Assembly (NCBI GenBank): GCA_016342755.1
Contig: JAEINS010000010.1
Span: forward strand, 1-64,000
DNA length: 64,000 nt
Source of the DNA: Melioribacteraceae bacterium
GTDB lineage: Bacteria; Bacteroidota; Ignavibacteria; Ignavibacteriales; Melioribacteraceae
Direction: 5' to 3'
The position numbers and the translations under genes were made by a program. This document shows positions 50,113 to 59,173 of this stretch, in pieces. The notes under the pieces were generated by a model. The model had not been told where the DNA came from, made no database searches, and saw nothing but the letters and a program-made list of their open reading frames with translations. The stretch's first letter is position 1. Every line of letters begins with the position of its first letter.

Positions 50113-51282
50113 TCACCTCATATGTTTCATTCCGTTTTTTACTTCATTGGATGCTCTCTCAAAAACTTCTTCAAACGTACCCATTCCGTCAATTTTAACA
50201 ACTCCATGCAGCTGTTCATATTTTTCAATTACCTGCATTGTCTTAACTTCATGCTCCTGAAGTCTCTTAACAATTTTTGAAGTACTAGAATCGTAAGGCA
50301 TGCGTTTATCAGTTTTACTTCTTGCATCAAGCCTGTTTATAAGTTCGAGTGTAGGAACTTCAAACTCAATTAACTGTGAAATTTTGGTTCCATGTTTTTT
50401 CAAAAGACCGTCCAATATATATGATTGCACAAGTGTTCTCGGAAAACCTTTGAAGATAAATCCTTTTACTCTTTTTGAGTTTTCAAGTTTTTTCTCGATC
50501 AATTGAACAACAATTTCATCTGGTACTAATTGCCCATTTTCGTAAAGTTCTAATATTTTCTTTCCTACTTCTGTTTTTTGTTCAATCTCTTCTTCAAGCA
50601 TTCTGCCTGTTGCAACATATTCTAAGCCATATTTTTCAGCTAGAGCTTTACCCTGAGAGCCGCGTCCACATCCCGGATAACCGAAAAGAACTACATTATA
50701 GAGCGATTTACTTAGTTCGTTCTGTACTATTTGAATAATTTTATTAGTTACATTATCTATTGAATCAAGACCTCCAATTTCAAAATAAATACCTCTGTCT
50801 TTGTAAAACTCTATTACAGGTCGTGTTTTTTCGTGATATTCAACAAGACGCTTTCTTATAACGGTTTCATTATCGTCTGAACGACCTGATGTTTTTCCTC
50901 TATTTAAAAGTCGGGATACAGATTCTTCTTCATCAACATTAATACTAATTAGGCAATTTAAAGAAGTGTTCAATTTTATCATCAAACCTTCCAAAATATA
51001 TGCCTGAACATATGTTCTTGGAAAACCATCAAATAAAAATCCGTTTGCATCGGGATTATCAGTAATCGTTTTTTCTATTATCTGAACAATTATTTCATCC
51101 GAAACCAATCCGCCGGAAGCAATTATATTTTGTGCTTCCAATCCTAGTTTGGTTTTTCCGGCAATTTCTTTTCTTAACAAATCACCAGTTGAAATGTAAA
51201 ATAGGTTGAATTTTTTCAGAAGAAATTCTGACTGAGTTCCTTTCCCGGCTCCCGGAGGTCCGAACAATGCAATATTTAACAT
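50113..51282 (-). CDS. Tandem adenylate kinase with degenerate second P-loop
   Basis: A 389-residue protein made of two adenylate-kinase domains. Domain 1 (1-190) is complete: P-loop GPPGAGKGTQ with Lys14, ISTGDLLR, FDGFPRT and the short LID (RGKTSGRSDD). Domain 2 (about 193-389) repeats the fold but has GYPGCGRGSQ with Arg207 in place of the P-loop Lys, ATGRMLEEE, FKGFPRT without the Asp, and an altered LID (DARSKTDKR). Domain 1 should interconvert AMP, ATP and ADP; domain 2 is probably inactive in catalysis and may be regulatory or structural. No other adenylate kinase is in the window, so whether this is the housekeeping enzyme is open. ATG is at 51280-51282. Confidence 0.85.
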   Translation of the reverse strand: MLNIALFGPPGAGKGTQSEFLLKKFNLFYISTGDLLRKEIAGKTKLGLEAQNIIASGGLVSDEIIVQIIEKTITDNPDANGFLFDGFPRTYVQAYILEGLMIKLNTSLNCLISINVDEEESVSRLLNRGKTSGRSDDNETVIRKRLVEYHEKTRPVIEFYKDRGIYFEIGGLDSIDNVTNKIIQIVQNELSKSLYNVVLFGYPGCGRGSQGKALAEKYGLEYVATGRMLEEEIEQKTEVGKKILELYENGQLVPDEIVVQLIEKKLENSKRVKGFIFKGFPRTLVQSYILDGLLKKHGTKISQLIEFEVPTLELINRLDARSKTDKRMPYDSSTSKIVKRLQEHEVKTMQVIEKYEQLHGVVKIDGMGTFEEVFERASNEVKNGMKHMR

Positions 51283-51416
51283 AAGCCTGCTTAATTTTAG
51301 TGAAGGAGAATTAGTTGTTTATGCTTGTTTCACACAATATTAGTCCACTTTTTTTTGAAACAGCTAATATTTTACAAATATAACATTTTATTGATAAAAA
51401 TTATTCACTAGCTTAA

Positions 51417-52439
51417 TTAATACCTCCCGGCAATCTCAGTTCCGCAGTAAATACATTTGTCATTTTCAATAAAACACTCTAAAACAGAATGCCAGGTTCT
51501 GGTTATTAAACTTTTATTACAACTTGGGCAATAAGTTGTTTGAGCCTTTGGATTATGCACATTTCCGACATAACAGTAATTAAGTCCCGTTTTTATTGCA
51601 ATATCTCTCGCCATATCCAAAGTACGTCCCGGAGTTTGTTCTTTGTTAACTAATTTATAATCAGGATGAAATGCCGTAAAATGAATTGGAACATCAGAGC
51701 CCAGGTTATTATAAACCCATTTGCATAAGTTTGTTATTTCTTCAGGCGAATCGTTTTCACCGGGAATAAGCAGAGTAGTTATTTCCAGCCAAATATTGGT
51801 TTTATTCTTAATCCACACAAGTGTATCTAACACATTTTCTATTTTTGATAATGTGAGCTTTTTATAAAACCCGGAACTAAAGGCTTTCAGATCTACATTG
51901 GCTGCATCAATATATTGGTAAACTTCTTCTCTGGCTTCTTCCGTAATATATCCGTTTGTAACAAGTACGGTTTTAATTCCTTCTCTGCGAGCAAGTTTTG
52001 AAACATCAATTACAAATTCTCCAAACACAATTGGATCATTGTATGTAAACGCAATTGACGGTGTCTTATGTTTTTTAGCTATTTTAACAACGTCTTCAGC
52101 CGTTGCGTGAAGCGAATAACTGTTGTCTGATTTTGATTTACTTATCGACCAATTCTGGCAAAACTTACATCCAAGATTACAACCTGCTGTTCCAAAACTT
52201 AAAATGGATGTACCCGGGTAAAAGTGATTTAACGGTTTCTTTTCGATTGGATCCACCGCAAATCCGGTTGGTCTTCCGTATGACAGACTAACCAATTTAC
52301 CATCAACATTTTTTCTAACATAACAGAATCCATTCTGTCCTTCCCCTAATTTACAATACCTGGGACACAGTGTACAAAGAATTCTATTATTCTCAATTGG
52401 TTTCCACCATTTTGCAATTATTAAATCAGATGTGTTCAT
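51417..52439 (-). CDS. amrS: AmmeMemoRadiSam-type radical SAM protein AmrS
   Basis: A 340-residue radical SAM enzyme. An N-terminal Cys cluster (CTLCPRYCKL, then FCYVR) precedes the SAM cluster motif CNLGCKFC, with the order AFTYNDPIVFGEF, LVTNGYI and VDLKAFS typical of the AmrS/PflA-like group. A C-terminal zinc-ribbon-like region has CPSC and CIYC pairs. The family occurs with AmrA and Memo-like AmrB, which are not next to it here. Its reaction is not settled in the literature I know. It is monocistronic. ATG is at 52437-52439. Confidence 0.88.
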   Translation of the reverse strand: MNTSDLIIAKWWKPIENNRILCTLCPRYCKLGEGQNGFCYVRKNVDGKLVSLSYGRPTGFAVDPIEKKPLNHFYPGTSILSFGTAGCNLGCKFCQNWSISKSKSDNSYSLHATAEDVVKIAKKHKTPSIAFTYNDPIVFGEFVIDVSKLARREGIKTVLVTNGYITEEAREEVYQYIDAANVDLKAFSSGFYKKLTLSKIENVLDTLVWIKNKTNIWLEITTLLIPGENDSPEEITNLCKWVYNNLGSDVPIHFTAFHPDYKLVNKEQTPGRTLDMARDIAIKTGLNYCYVGNVHNPKAQTTYCPSCNKSLITRTWHSVLECFIENDKCIYCGTEIAGRY

Positions 52440-52502
52440 GTATAATGGATGTTGTTTAAGATTGGAATTAAAATAAGAAGTATTTTAAAGAGATACAATG
52501 TG

Positions 52503-52536
52503 TTTAAAAAAGGAATGCCGGAACAAAGTCCGGCAT
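52503..52536 (-). terminator. Intrinsic terminator after the outer-membrane barrel gene
   Basis: On the minus strand ATGCCGGA pairs with TCCGGCAT around a 6-base loop and TCCTTTTTTAAA follows. It lies about 22 bases after the stop of the gene at 52559-53113. Confidence 0.8.
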
Positions 52537-52558
52537 AATAAAAGCCTAAATATATTTT

Positions 52559-53113
52559 TTACTTAAGAGGAAATTTTAATCCTGCTCTTAATAATAATTG
52601 ATTCGCATCGCTAATCATTCCGTATTGTGCAGATAAATCCAAAATCATGTTACCAACTTTAGCTTCGTAACCACCACCAATGTTTAAACCAAATTCAGAA
52701 GTTGATGATGAACTTGAACCTCCACCAACAGTAATTCCCATATAAGTTTCTGACGGCACATCCATATCAAAAGAAAACATATGAATTCCTAATTGACCAA
52801 TTCCATAAAATCCATTGTTAAAATAGTATTTAACACCAGCCATAATTGGAATTTGAGAATATGAGTACGAAATATTAAATAATTCTTCTTCACCATAAGT
52901 GATATAGCCAATGTCAGCAACGATAGACATTTGTTTATTAAGAGCATACTCACCTCGTACAGTAGCGCCAAAACCCATTCCGGCTTCGTCACCAAAGTCT
53001 CCCATAGGCATTGCAACAACTATACCGCCACCAACAGCCATTTGTCCAGATTGAGCATTTACAGCAACAGTTACACACAACAACAATACAACAGTAAACA
53101 ATACTTTTTTCAT
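52559..53113 (-). CDS. Outer-membrane beta-barrel protein (porin-family, OmpX-like)
   Basis: About 184 residues. ATG at 53111-53113 after GAGGGAA starts a signal peptide (KKVLFTVVLLLCVTVAVNA, then Gln). The mature part has alternating strands with Gly-rich turns (GGGIVVAMPMGDFGDEAG, a run of five Ser after GGGSS), a YFNNGFYGIGQLG strand and a C-terminal LRAGLKFPLK strand, as in eight-stranded outer-membrane barrels of Bacteroidota. A longer start five codons upstream lacks a ribosome site. It is monocistronic with a clear terminator. No specific function can be assigned. Confidence 0.78.
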   Translation of the reverse strand: MKKVLFTVVLLLCVTVAVNAQSGQMAVGGGIVVAMPMGDFGDEAGMGFGATVRGEYALNKQMSIVADIGYITYGEEELFNISYSYSQIPIMAGVKYYFNNGFYGIGQLGIHMFSFDMDVPSETYMGITVGGGSSSSSTSEFGLNIGGGYEAKVGNMILDLSAQYGMISDANQLLLRAGLKFPLK

Positions 53114-53222
53114 AGTCTGTTCCCTCAACTTATTTTTTTGATTAATTATTTTAATGACCTATGAAAATAAAAATTTTATCAGTATAAAACAAACATGAGG
53201 TATAAAAAAATTGTTAAATTAT

Positions 53223-53705
53223 TTAATTGCCAGCCAATACCGGAAAGTCCAATTTGTCAATTTCTATCATTTCTATCTCGACTTTAATTACACCTTCCTC
53301 AACCATACCAAGATATAAAGCGGTTCCTCTTGATAGATCGATGTTTCTGCCATCTATATAAGGGCCGCGGTCATTAATTCTCACTAAAATTGATTTACTG
53401 TTTTCCGGATTTGTAACCCGCAGGATAGTTCCAAACGGTAAAGATTTATGAGCGGCTGTAAAAGCCATCTGATTGTAAATTTCCCCATTCGCGGTTAATT
53501 TACCATGGAACTTTGGTCCATACCAAGAAGCAACCATAGGCGCCTGCTCTACAAATCTTATTTTTGGAGAGACAACTGTGTCAATAGTTTCCTGAACAAT
53601 AGTTTCTATTTCATTGTCATAAATAAACGTCTCAGCCTTAACGGCAAAAACCGCTACTAAAACTACTGCTGTTAACGATACACATATTTTTATATAATTT
53701 TTCAA
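53223..53705 (-). CDS. RlpA-like septal/rare lipoprotein A-type protein
   Basis: A 160-residue exported protein with a double-psi beta-barrel: VASWYGPKFHGKLTANGEIYN (the Gly and Thr/Asn positions of the RlpA fold), AAHKSLPFGTILRVTN and the ILVRINDRGPY motif with Asp and Arg. RlpA cleaves naked glycan strands of peptidoglycan, at the septum in some bacteria. The usual C-terminal SPOR domain is absent and there is no lipobox; instead a signal peptide (ending FAVKA) is followed by about 35 residues before the barrel. The start is TTG at 53703-53705 after GAAGGT, with no ATG alternative before the signal peptide. Confidence 0.85.
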   Translation of the reverse strand: MKNYIKICVSLTAVVLVAVFAVKAETFIYDNEIETIVQETIDTVVSPKIRFVEQAPMVASWYGPKFHGKLTANGEIYNQMAFTAAHKSLPFGTILRVTNPENSKSILVRINDRGPYIDGRNIDLSRGTALYLGMVEEGVIKVEIEMIEIDKLDFPVLAGN

Positions 53706-53777
53706 AGTAACCTTCTAAATATTATTGTTTTGATTTGAATAAAATGAATAGGTAATGCGATTAGTAATTTTGGATTA

Positions 53778-53975
53778 CTATATTTTGATATTACGGTTTG
53801 GCTGACCGGATGCGTTTTTTGTGTTTTCAGCCTGAATACGAATTCTTTGAGTAGAATTTAAGCGGTGATTAAATACTCTTACTTTTTTTAATGATTGTTT
53901 CCTATTTACATAATCTGTTGCTATTATTGTAAATGGAATTAGTAAGATTAATATGTAGAGTAGATTGTTTATCAT
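53778..53975 (-). CDS. Possible small membrane protein (65 aa)
   Basis: A 65-residue frame with one membrane helix (MINNLLYILILLIPFTIIA) followed by a basic tail rich in Arg, Asn and Gln. ATG at 53975 has only a weak CAAG ribosome site. It lies upstream of the RlpA-like gene on the same strand. A small inner-membrane protein is plausible, but chance in AT-rich DNA cannot be excluded. I do not recognise it. Confidence 0.35.
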   Translation of the reverse strand: MINNLLYILILLIPFTIIATDYVNRKQSLKKVRVFNHRLNSTQRIRIQAENTKNASGQPNRNIKI

Positions 53976-54125
53976 CTTGTGGAATCAAAAAGCTTAACAT
54001 CAAAACAAGCTTTATTTATTCCTAATTTCTTTATTGTGAAAAATTCAATCCATAATATACGAACATTTCAAATTAAATGCGTGATTTAAATCATAACTGT
54101 TGAACTTAGTAAATTAAAACTGATT

Positions 54126-56078
54126 ATGCTCTTAAAACGATTTTTATACTTTCTATGTTTTTATTTTTTCAGTACAAGTACATTTGGGCAAACCGATTCA
54201 ATTAAAACTTATAACTTAAATGAGATAACAGTTAAAAGCGGTATTGTTCTGGAGCCCAAATTAATTACCGAAATCAATCTTAAAGAAATTGAATATTCGG
54301 ATGCCGCAAGTATAAGTGACCTTGCCCGTTTTATTCCTTCTTTAAAGCTTCAGACAAACTCACGCGGGGAAAGTCTGTTTTACATGCGCGGTTCCAACGA
54401 AAGACAGCTTGCACTTTTTTTTGACGGAGTTCCGCTTAATATTCCATGGGATAACAGAATTGACCTTAGTATGGTTCCAACATCTGCTATTGGTGAGTTA
54501 ACAATTAGTAAAGGAATTCCTTCAGTTATATATGGCGCAAATACGTTAGCCGGAGTTATAAGTATTGATCCGGCGGCGTTTAATGGAAAGGACAGAAAAA
54601 AAGCTCTTATACAAATAGGTGAAAACAATTCGCAAAAATACTCGGCTTTTTGGATTGGCGGTAATGAAAAATTTTCGCATCTCACAACTTTTTCATATAA
54701 AACTGTAGATGAATACAATTTGCCTGATGATTATGAACACAAGTTAAACAAAACGAATCAACGTCTTAATAGTTATAATTCCAACTTTAACTTTTTCAGC
54801 AAATTTAATTATAAAATAAACAACCTTTCAAAAATAGGATTATCACTTTCTTATATCGATTCCGAAAAAGGTGTTCCTCCAGAAATGGATGTCGCAAAAC
54901 CAAGATACTGGCAATATCCGGTCTGGCAAAAATTTACTTCAACAATAAACGGTGAACATAAGTTTGGAATTAACTTAAACAGTTTGCTGGTATATTCCCT
55001 TTCATTTACAAAATTTAAAATGCGGATTGATCAGTTTAATGATATTACTTATTCAAATATTAGCGAAGTTGAAAAAGATGATGACAACACAATAACCGGA
55101 AGAGTTATTTATACAAAGTTAATTGGTTCAAGTTCAATCTGGAAATTCGCGTTTAATGGTTATTCAACCGGGCATGAGGAAACCATTATTGATAACACAA
55201 CAAATGATGAAGCATTTTCGGAGTATAGACAGAATGTGTTTAGCTTTGGGACTGAATATGAGTTTATTAATGATAAGTTCACATCAATTCTTGGTGTTGG
55301 ACTCGATGGTGTAAATACTCCTAAGGTTGGCGATAATCCCGATAAAGATAGCGAATTCGATTATAGCTTAAATTATTCGTTTATATATTCATTAAATCCG
55401 GCATTATCGCTGCAATTAAATTTAGGAAGGAAAACAAGATTTCCATCATTGCGTGAGGCTTATTCTGAAGCATTAGGAAAGTTTAAGATTAATCCGGATC
55501 TTGCTCCCGAAGTTTCTTACACAATAGAAACCAGTCTTAATCGTGTTTTTGATAAAGGCACTACAAATTTTAATCTGTTCCTTATTTATTTAAATGACGG
55601 TATTGTAAAAGAAACTTTGGAAGATGGAAGAAAAATAAGAGTTAACAAAGAAAACATTCGTTCGTATGGAGCTGAAATTTCTTCACAATATTCAATTAAA
55701 AAAGACCTTTCAATCAGTTTTAATTTAACATACTTAAATTCGTTTTCAAAAAATGAATTTGGTGAATATAAAGATACTCTGGAATACAAGCCGCAATTTA
55801 TGGGCGCAATTAATTTCAACTACATTATGTTCAAAAATTTTAATGTTCTGTTTGAAGCAAATTATGTTGGGAGAGAATATTCCGATCAGGGTGTTTTCAA
55901 AAAAATGTCGGATTATTTTTTAGTCAACACAAGATTTACTTATTTCTTTGATCTCTTTAATGTTAAACTAGAATCTTATATACGGGTTAATAATTTATTT
56001 GATAAGCTTTATTTCACGCAATGGAGTCTGCCCGAAGCAGGCAGACAATTTTGGGCAGGATTTTCCGCAGAATTTTAA
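54126..56078 (+). CDS. TonB-dependent outer-membrane receptor
   Basis: A 650-residue receptor with a signal peptide (MLLKRFLYFLCFYFFSTSTFG, then Gln) and a TonB-box-like NLNEITVKSG. The plug domain (about 30-145) shows SISDLARFIPSLKLQ, FYMRGSNERQLALFFDGVPL and IPSVIYGANTLAGVISID. The 22-strand barrel follows, ending in the aromatic strand FWAGFSAEF. It lacks the extra N-terminal signalling domain used for transmembrane regulation and the carboxypeptidase-like domain of SusC. The ligand is not evident. It converges on an ECF sigma/anti-sigma pair, whose anti-sigma stop overlaps its own stop by four bases. Confidence 0.9.
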   Translation: MLLKRFLYFLCFYFFSTSTFGQTDSIKTYNLNEITVKSGIVLEPKLITEINLKEIEYSDAASISDLARFIPSLKLQTNSRGESLFYMRGSNERQLALFFDGVPLNIPWDNRIDLSMVPTSAIGELTISKGIPSVIYGANTLAGVISIDPAAFNGKDRKKALIQIGENNSQKYSAFWIGGNEKFSHLTTFSYKTVDEYNLPDDYEHKLNKTNQRLNSYNSNFNFFSKFNYKINNLSKIGLSLSYIDSEKGVPPEMDVAKPRYWQYPVWQKFTSTINGEHKFGINLNSLLVYSLSFTKFKMRIDQFNDITYSNISEVEKDDDNTITGRVIYTKLIGSSSIWKFAFNGYSTGHEETIIDNTTNDEAFSEYRQNVFSFGTEYEFINDKFTSILGVGLDGVNTPKVGDNPDKDSEFDYSLNYSFIYSLNPALSLQLNLGRKTRFPSLREAYSEALGKFKINPDLAPEVSYTIETSLNRVFDKGTTNFNLFLIYLNDGIVKETLEDGRKIRVNKENIRSYGAEISSQYSIKKDLSISFNLTYLNSFSKNEFGEYKDTLEYKPQFMGAINFNYIMFKNFNVLFEANYVGREYSDQGVFKKMSDYFLVNTRFTYFFDLFNVKLESYIRVNNLFDKLYFTQWSLPEAGRQFWAGFSAEF

Positions 56079-56350
56079 GAATCTTTCTCTTTCGAATCTA
56101 TTGAATCTACATCAAATTCTGAAAGACCTAAACAGTCAAACAGTTTAGAATGTCCTTCCTTTGATAATTTGGCGTTGTATTCTTTATAAAGACCGATAGT
56201 TCCATTTACAGAACTGAAATAATTTTGGCAGCCGTCGCAATTATCAAGATGTTCTTTTATAGCTTTACATCTAGGTGAGTCCATATCCTCGCCAAGATTG
56301 TCGCAAATATGGCTCATCACATCTTTACATGAAACCTTAGTTTGATTCAT
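56075..56350 (-). CDS. Soluble zinc-finger anti-sigma factor
   Basis: A 91-residue protein with the anti-sigma zinc motif HLDNCDGC (His34-x3-Cys38-x2-Cys41) and other Cys residues at 8, 16, 28 and 69. There is no membrane helix, so unlike most such factors it is soluble, resembling RsrA/ChrR-type redox- or metal-responsive anti-sigmas. It begins inside the ECF sigma gene (14-base overlap), the standard arrangement for a coupled pair. It probably holds the sigma factor inactive until the zinc site is disturbed; the signal is not known. Confidence 0.75.
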   Translation of the reverse strand: MNQTKVSCKDVMSHICDNLGEDMDSPRCKAIKEHLDNCDGCQNYFSSVNGTIGLYKEYNAKLSKEGHSKLFDCLGLSEFDVDSIDSKEKDS

Positions 56351-56906
56351 AACTTAACTTCCCGCTTATTTCATTTCTTAAAAATGCTCTTGCTCTGTGT
56401 AACCTCGATTTTACCGCTGCTATCGAAAGATCAGTAATTTTTCCTGTTTCTTCAGTCGATAAACCTTCAACATCCCGAAGTAAAAAAACTACTCTGTAGT
56501 CTGGCGGAAGATTTTTTATTGCATCATCCAGAACTTCTTTCAATTCATTATTTTCAGTTACATTTGCCGGAGTATATTTCCACTCAACAAGCTTTGTTTC
56601 CTTTATTAAATTATCGTCATCATCAATTGATGTATATTCTCTTCGCTTATTAGATCTTGCCAGCATAAGACAATTATTAGAAACAACAGTGTAAAGCCAG
56701 GTTGAAAGTTTCGATTTTCCGCTGAATTGTTTCAGATTTTTAACCATTCGCAAAAAGGTTTCCTGCATTGTATTCTCAGCACGTTCTTTATCTCTGCATA
56801 TTTTAAATGCAAAATTGTAAACAGTCTGTTCATACATCTTAACTAATTCAGCAAGAGATTTTCTATCTCCGTTTTGAGCTTTTTCTATTAATTCGTTTTC
56901 GTTCAT
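56337..56906 (-). CDS. ECF-type RNA polymerase sigma factor
   Basis: A 189-residue group 4 sigma factor. Region 2 (about 20-90) includes AFKICRDKERAENTMQETFLRMVKNL and STWLYTVVSNNCLML; region 4 (125-180) includes LPPDYRVVFLLRDVEGLSTEETGKI and the recognition helix IAAVKSRLHRARAFLR. The linker is charged (SIDDDDNL). It is cotranscribed with the soluble anti-sigma downstream. Its regulon is unknown; the convergent TonB receptor is a candidate only by position. Confidence 0.92.
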   Translation of the reverse strand: MNENELIEKAQNGDRKSLAELVKMYEQTVYNFAFKICRDKERAENTMQETFLRMVKNLKQFSGKSKLSTWLYTVVSNNCLMLARSNKRREYTSIDDDDNLIKETKLVEWKYTPANVTENNELKEVLDDAIKNLPPDYRVVFLLRDVEGLSTEETGKITDLSIAAVKSRLHRARAFLRNEISGKLSYESN

Positions 56907-56950
56907 GTTATATGATGCTGCTCTTTATTTCTGGTTTCACAATTAATTTT

Positions 56951-57835
56951 CTATAAATGAATTTTTATTTCCTCTGGAATTTCCGGCATTGCTCCGTTTT
57001 GTGTACAAACATAAGATGCTATATCCACAGCTAATCCGTGAATTTCTTTAAGCTCAAGATTGTTTAACAAACCCATTACTAATGCCGCTGAAAAAGCATC
57101 GCCTGCTCCAACTGTATCTACAACATCAACTTTAGGAGATCCCATAACCGACTCTTCTTTTGCGGTAATAAGCCGGCTCCCTTTTTTGCCTTTTGTATAA
57201 GCTATTAAATTAAGACTGAATTTTTCCAGAAGGTACTTTAAAACTTTATCCTCATCAGATTCAAAACCCAAATATTTTGCAACAATAGGTAATTCATCTT
57301 CGTTTAGTTTTAAAACATCAGCATATAAGAGCATATCTTCAATAATAATTTTATTGTAATACTGTTCTCTTAAATTCAGATCGAGCATTTTAATTGCGTT
57401 TGGTGCTGTTGAATATAATATTTCTCTAATTGTATTTCTGGAAACCATTGCCCGCTGAGCTAAAGTACCAAAACTAATCGCGTCAACTCTTGATAAAAGT
57501 TCTTTAAGGCGTTTTTCGTTTTTAATAGAATCCCATGCAACAAGTTCATGAATTTTATAATGAGCTTCTCCGTCTCCGCCAATTACAACTGAAACTTCTC
57601 CTGTTGGGTATTTAGGATGTATCTGAATATATTTTTTATTTATATTCTTTTTATCAGCATCCGCTATTAATTCTTTTCCAATTTCATCGTTTCCAATAGC
57701 GCTAATTACATATGCTTCCGCACCAAGCTCTTTACAAATATAGGAAAAATTAGCAGGAGCTCCGCCAAGTTTCCTTCCTTGTGGAAAGACATCCCACAAA
57801 ATTTCACCAACTCCTACAATACAAAAGTTCTTCAT
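56951..57835 (-). CDS. PfkB-family carbohydrate kinase (fructokinase-like)
   Basis: A 294-residue ribokinase-fold enzyme. The N-terminus has GEILWDVFPQGRKLGGAPANFSYI (substrate side, first PfkB signature) and the second signature with the catalytic Asp is VDTVGAGDAFSAALVMG. The PQGRKLGGAP pattern and length fit bacterial fructokinases. It would phosphorylate a sugar, probably fructose, with ATP. It has its own promoter match at 57860-57889, between it and the MFS gene upstream. Specificity is inferred. Confidence 0.82.
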   Translation of the reverse strand: MKNFCIVGVGEILWDVFPQGRKLGGAPANFSYICKELGAEAYVISAIGNDEIGKELIADADKKNINKKYIQIHPKYPTGEVSVVIGGDGEAHYKIHELVAWDSIKNEKRLKELLSRVDAISFGTLAQRAMVSRNTIREILYSTAPNAIKMLDLNLREQYYNKIIIEDMLLYADVLKLNEDELPIVAKYLGFESDEDKVLKYLLEKFSLNLIAYTKGKKGSRLITAKEESVMGSPKVDVVDTVGAGDAFSAALVMGLLNNLELKEIHGLAVDIASYVCTQNGAMPEIPEEIKIHL

Positions 57836-57859
57836 TTTTCCCCATCATATGCTTAAAAT

Positions 57860-57889
57860 CAAAAATATTACAAAGCGTTAAATAATCAA
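57860..57889 (-). promoter_or_regulatory. Bacteroidota-type promoter of the sugar kinase gene
   Basis: On the minus strand TTG (57889-57887), a 19-base spacer and TATTTTTG (57867-57860) fit the consensus exactly. The predicted start of transcription is about 20 bases before the ATG. Confidence 0.55.
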
Positions 57890-57904
57890 TTTTATCATTA
57901 AAAA

Positions 57905-59119
57905 CTAGGCTTCACGCAGTTTTTTATTATAAAAACCTATAACACCGCTTAATGTTGCCGCAATTCCAAAAACGGCAAAAACTAAATCTATTCCAATATA
58001 TTCTGCAATAATGCCGGTCGCTCCGGTTGTTAAAGCAGTCATACCAACAACAGCAATATTCACTAAACTAAATACTCGCCCTAATTTTTCCTTATCTGTC
58101 CATTCCTGTATCATAGCCGTACGGCTAACAACAATAAACGGAATTCCTATTGCGTGAATAACAATTGCAAACATCATTAATGCTGTACTATCAACAAAAT
58201 ATAAAACCGCATAAGTCACTCCGTCGAATATCATTCCCCAAAGAAGCAGTTTTCCTTTGCCCATAAATTTATTTGCGTAGTTTATAAAAATACTTCCGGC
58301 AATCATGCCTATCCCGTACATTGATTCAACTAAAGCATAAGTGGAAGCATCTTTTTGCAAAATGTCTTTTACAAATATTGGAATCCCGACAATAGCAGGA
58401 CCCATTATAAAAAAATTATTTACAGCGGTTAAAATCAGTAAAAACCTTAGTTTTTTATCATGAAATACATAATTGGCAATTTCTTTTAATTGAAGTTTTG
58501 CGCTCGAAAGCTTTCTTTTTTCCTTTTTTTCGGGAGAATACGTTATAAATAATATTGTAATGAAAGAAAGAAAAAAAGTAAATGCGTCTATTGTAAATAA
58601 GTTTGCTACACCAATAAGACCAACAATTCCCGCGGCTACAATTGGTCCAATTAATATTGCCGCATAATTTGAAGACTGAATTAGTGAATTAGCTTTTAAC
58701 AGATTTATTTTGTTAACCAGCTCAGGTAAAACAGAGTCTCTTGCCGGATTAAACAGAATTGAAAATGTTGAGAGCATAAAGGCCGTGGCAATAATAATCG
58801 GCAGACTAATAATTCCCATGTAGTATGTTATCGGAATTGCTAATACAATTACCGCTCTAGCCAGATCAGAAACTATCATTATTTTTTTGCGATTAAAGCT
58901 ATCGACAATTACACCGGCAAATAACGCCAATGTTAAATTTGGAATGTGCGCAATCATAGCAACCATTCCCATTGATGTTTTGGAACCTGTAATTTCCAGA
59001 ACCAGCCACATTAGCCCAATAAGGAACATACTATCGCCCATCTGAGAAATAAGCTGTCCGCTAAACAGCATTGCTAAGTTTTTATTCTGAAAAATATTTT
59101 TTATTATAGATCTGATCAT
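57905..59119 (-). CDS. MFS transporter, MFS_3/enterobactin-exporter-like
   Basis: A 404-residue protein with 12 predicted membrane helices. The conserved loop after TM2 reads GVIVDSFNRKKIMIVSDLAR, and the layout (start KNLAMLFSGQLISQMGDSMFLIGLMW) matches the EntS/MFS_3 group of drug and siderophore exporters. The substrate is unknown. It lies downstream of the ettA gene and a palindromic element, and upstream of the sugar kinase, which has its own promoter. ATG is at 59117-59119. Confidence 0.85.
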   Translation of the reverse strand: MIRSIIKNIFQNKNLAMLFSGQLISQMGDSMFLIGLMWLVLEITGSKTSMGMVAMIAHIPNLTLALFAGVIVDSFNRKKIMIVSDLARAVIVLAIPITYYMGIISLPIIIATAFMLSTFSILFNPARDSVLPELVNKINLLKANSLIQSSNYAAILIGPIVAAGIVGLIGVANLFTIDAFTFFLSFITILFITYSPEKKEKRKLSSAKLQLKEIANYVFHDKKLRFLLILTAVNNFFIMGPAIVGIPIFVKDILQKDASTYALVESMYGIGMIAGSIFINYANKFMGKGKLLLWGMIFDGVTYAVLYFVDSTALMMFAIVIHAIGIPFIVVSRTAMIQEWTDKEKLGRVFSLVNIAVVGMTALTTGATGIIAEYIGIDLVFAVFGIAATLSGVIGFYNKKLREA

Positions 59120-59173
59120 GTTAGTGTTTTAATATACTTATTCATTAATAGAGCTTTTTTAAAGCCTCTTTGC

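Noticed and set aside
54061-54084. ECF promoter as an annotated feature
   Set aside because: The GAAC/CGTGA pair is short and not matched by a similar site before the ECF gene, so I mention it only as a weak observation.
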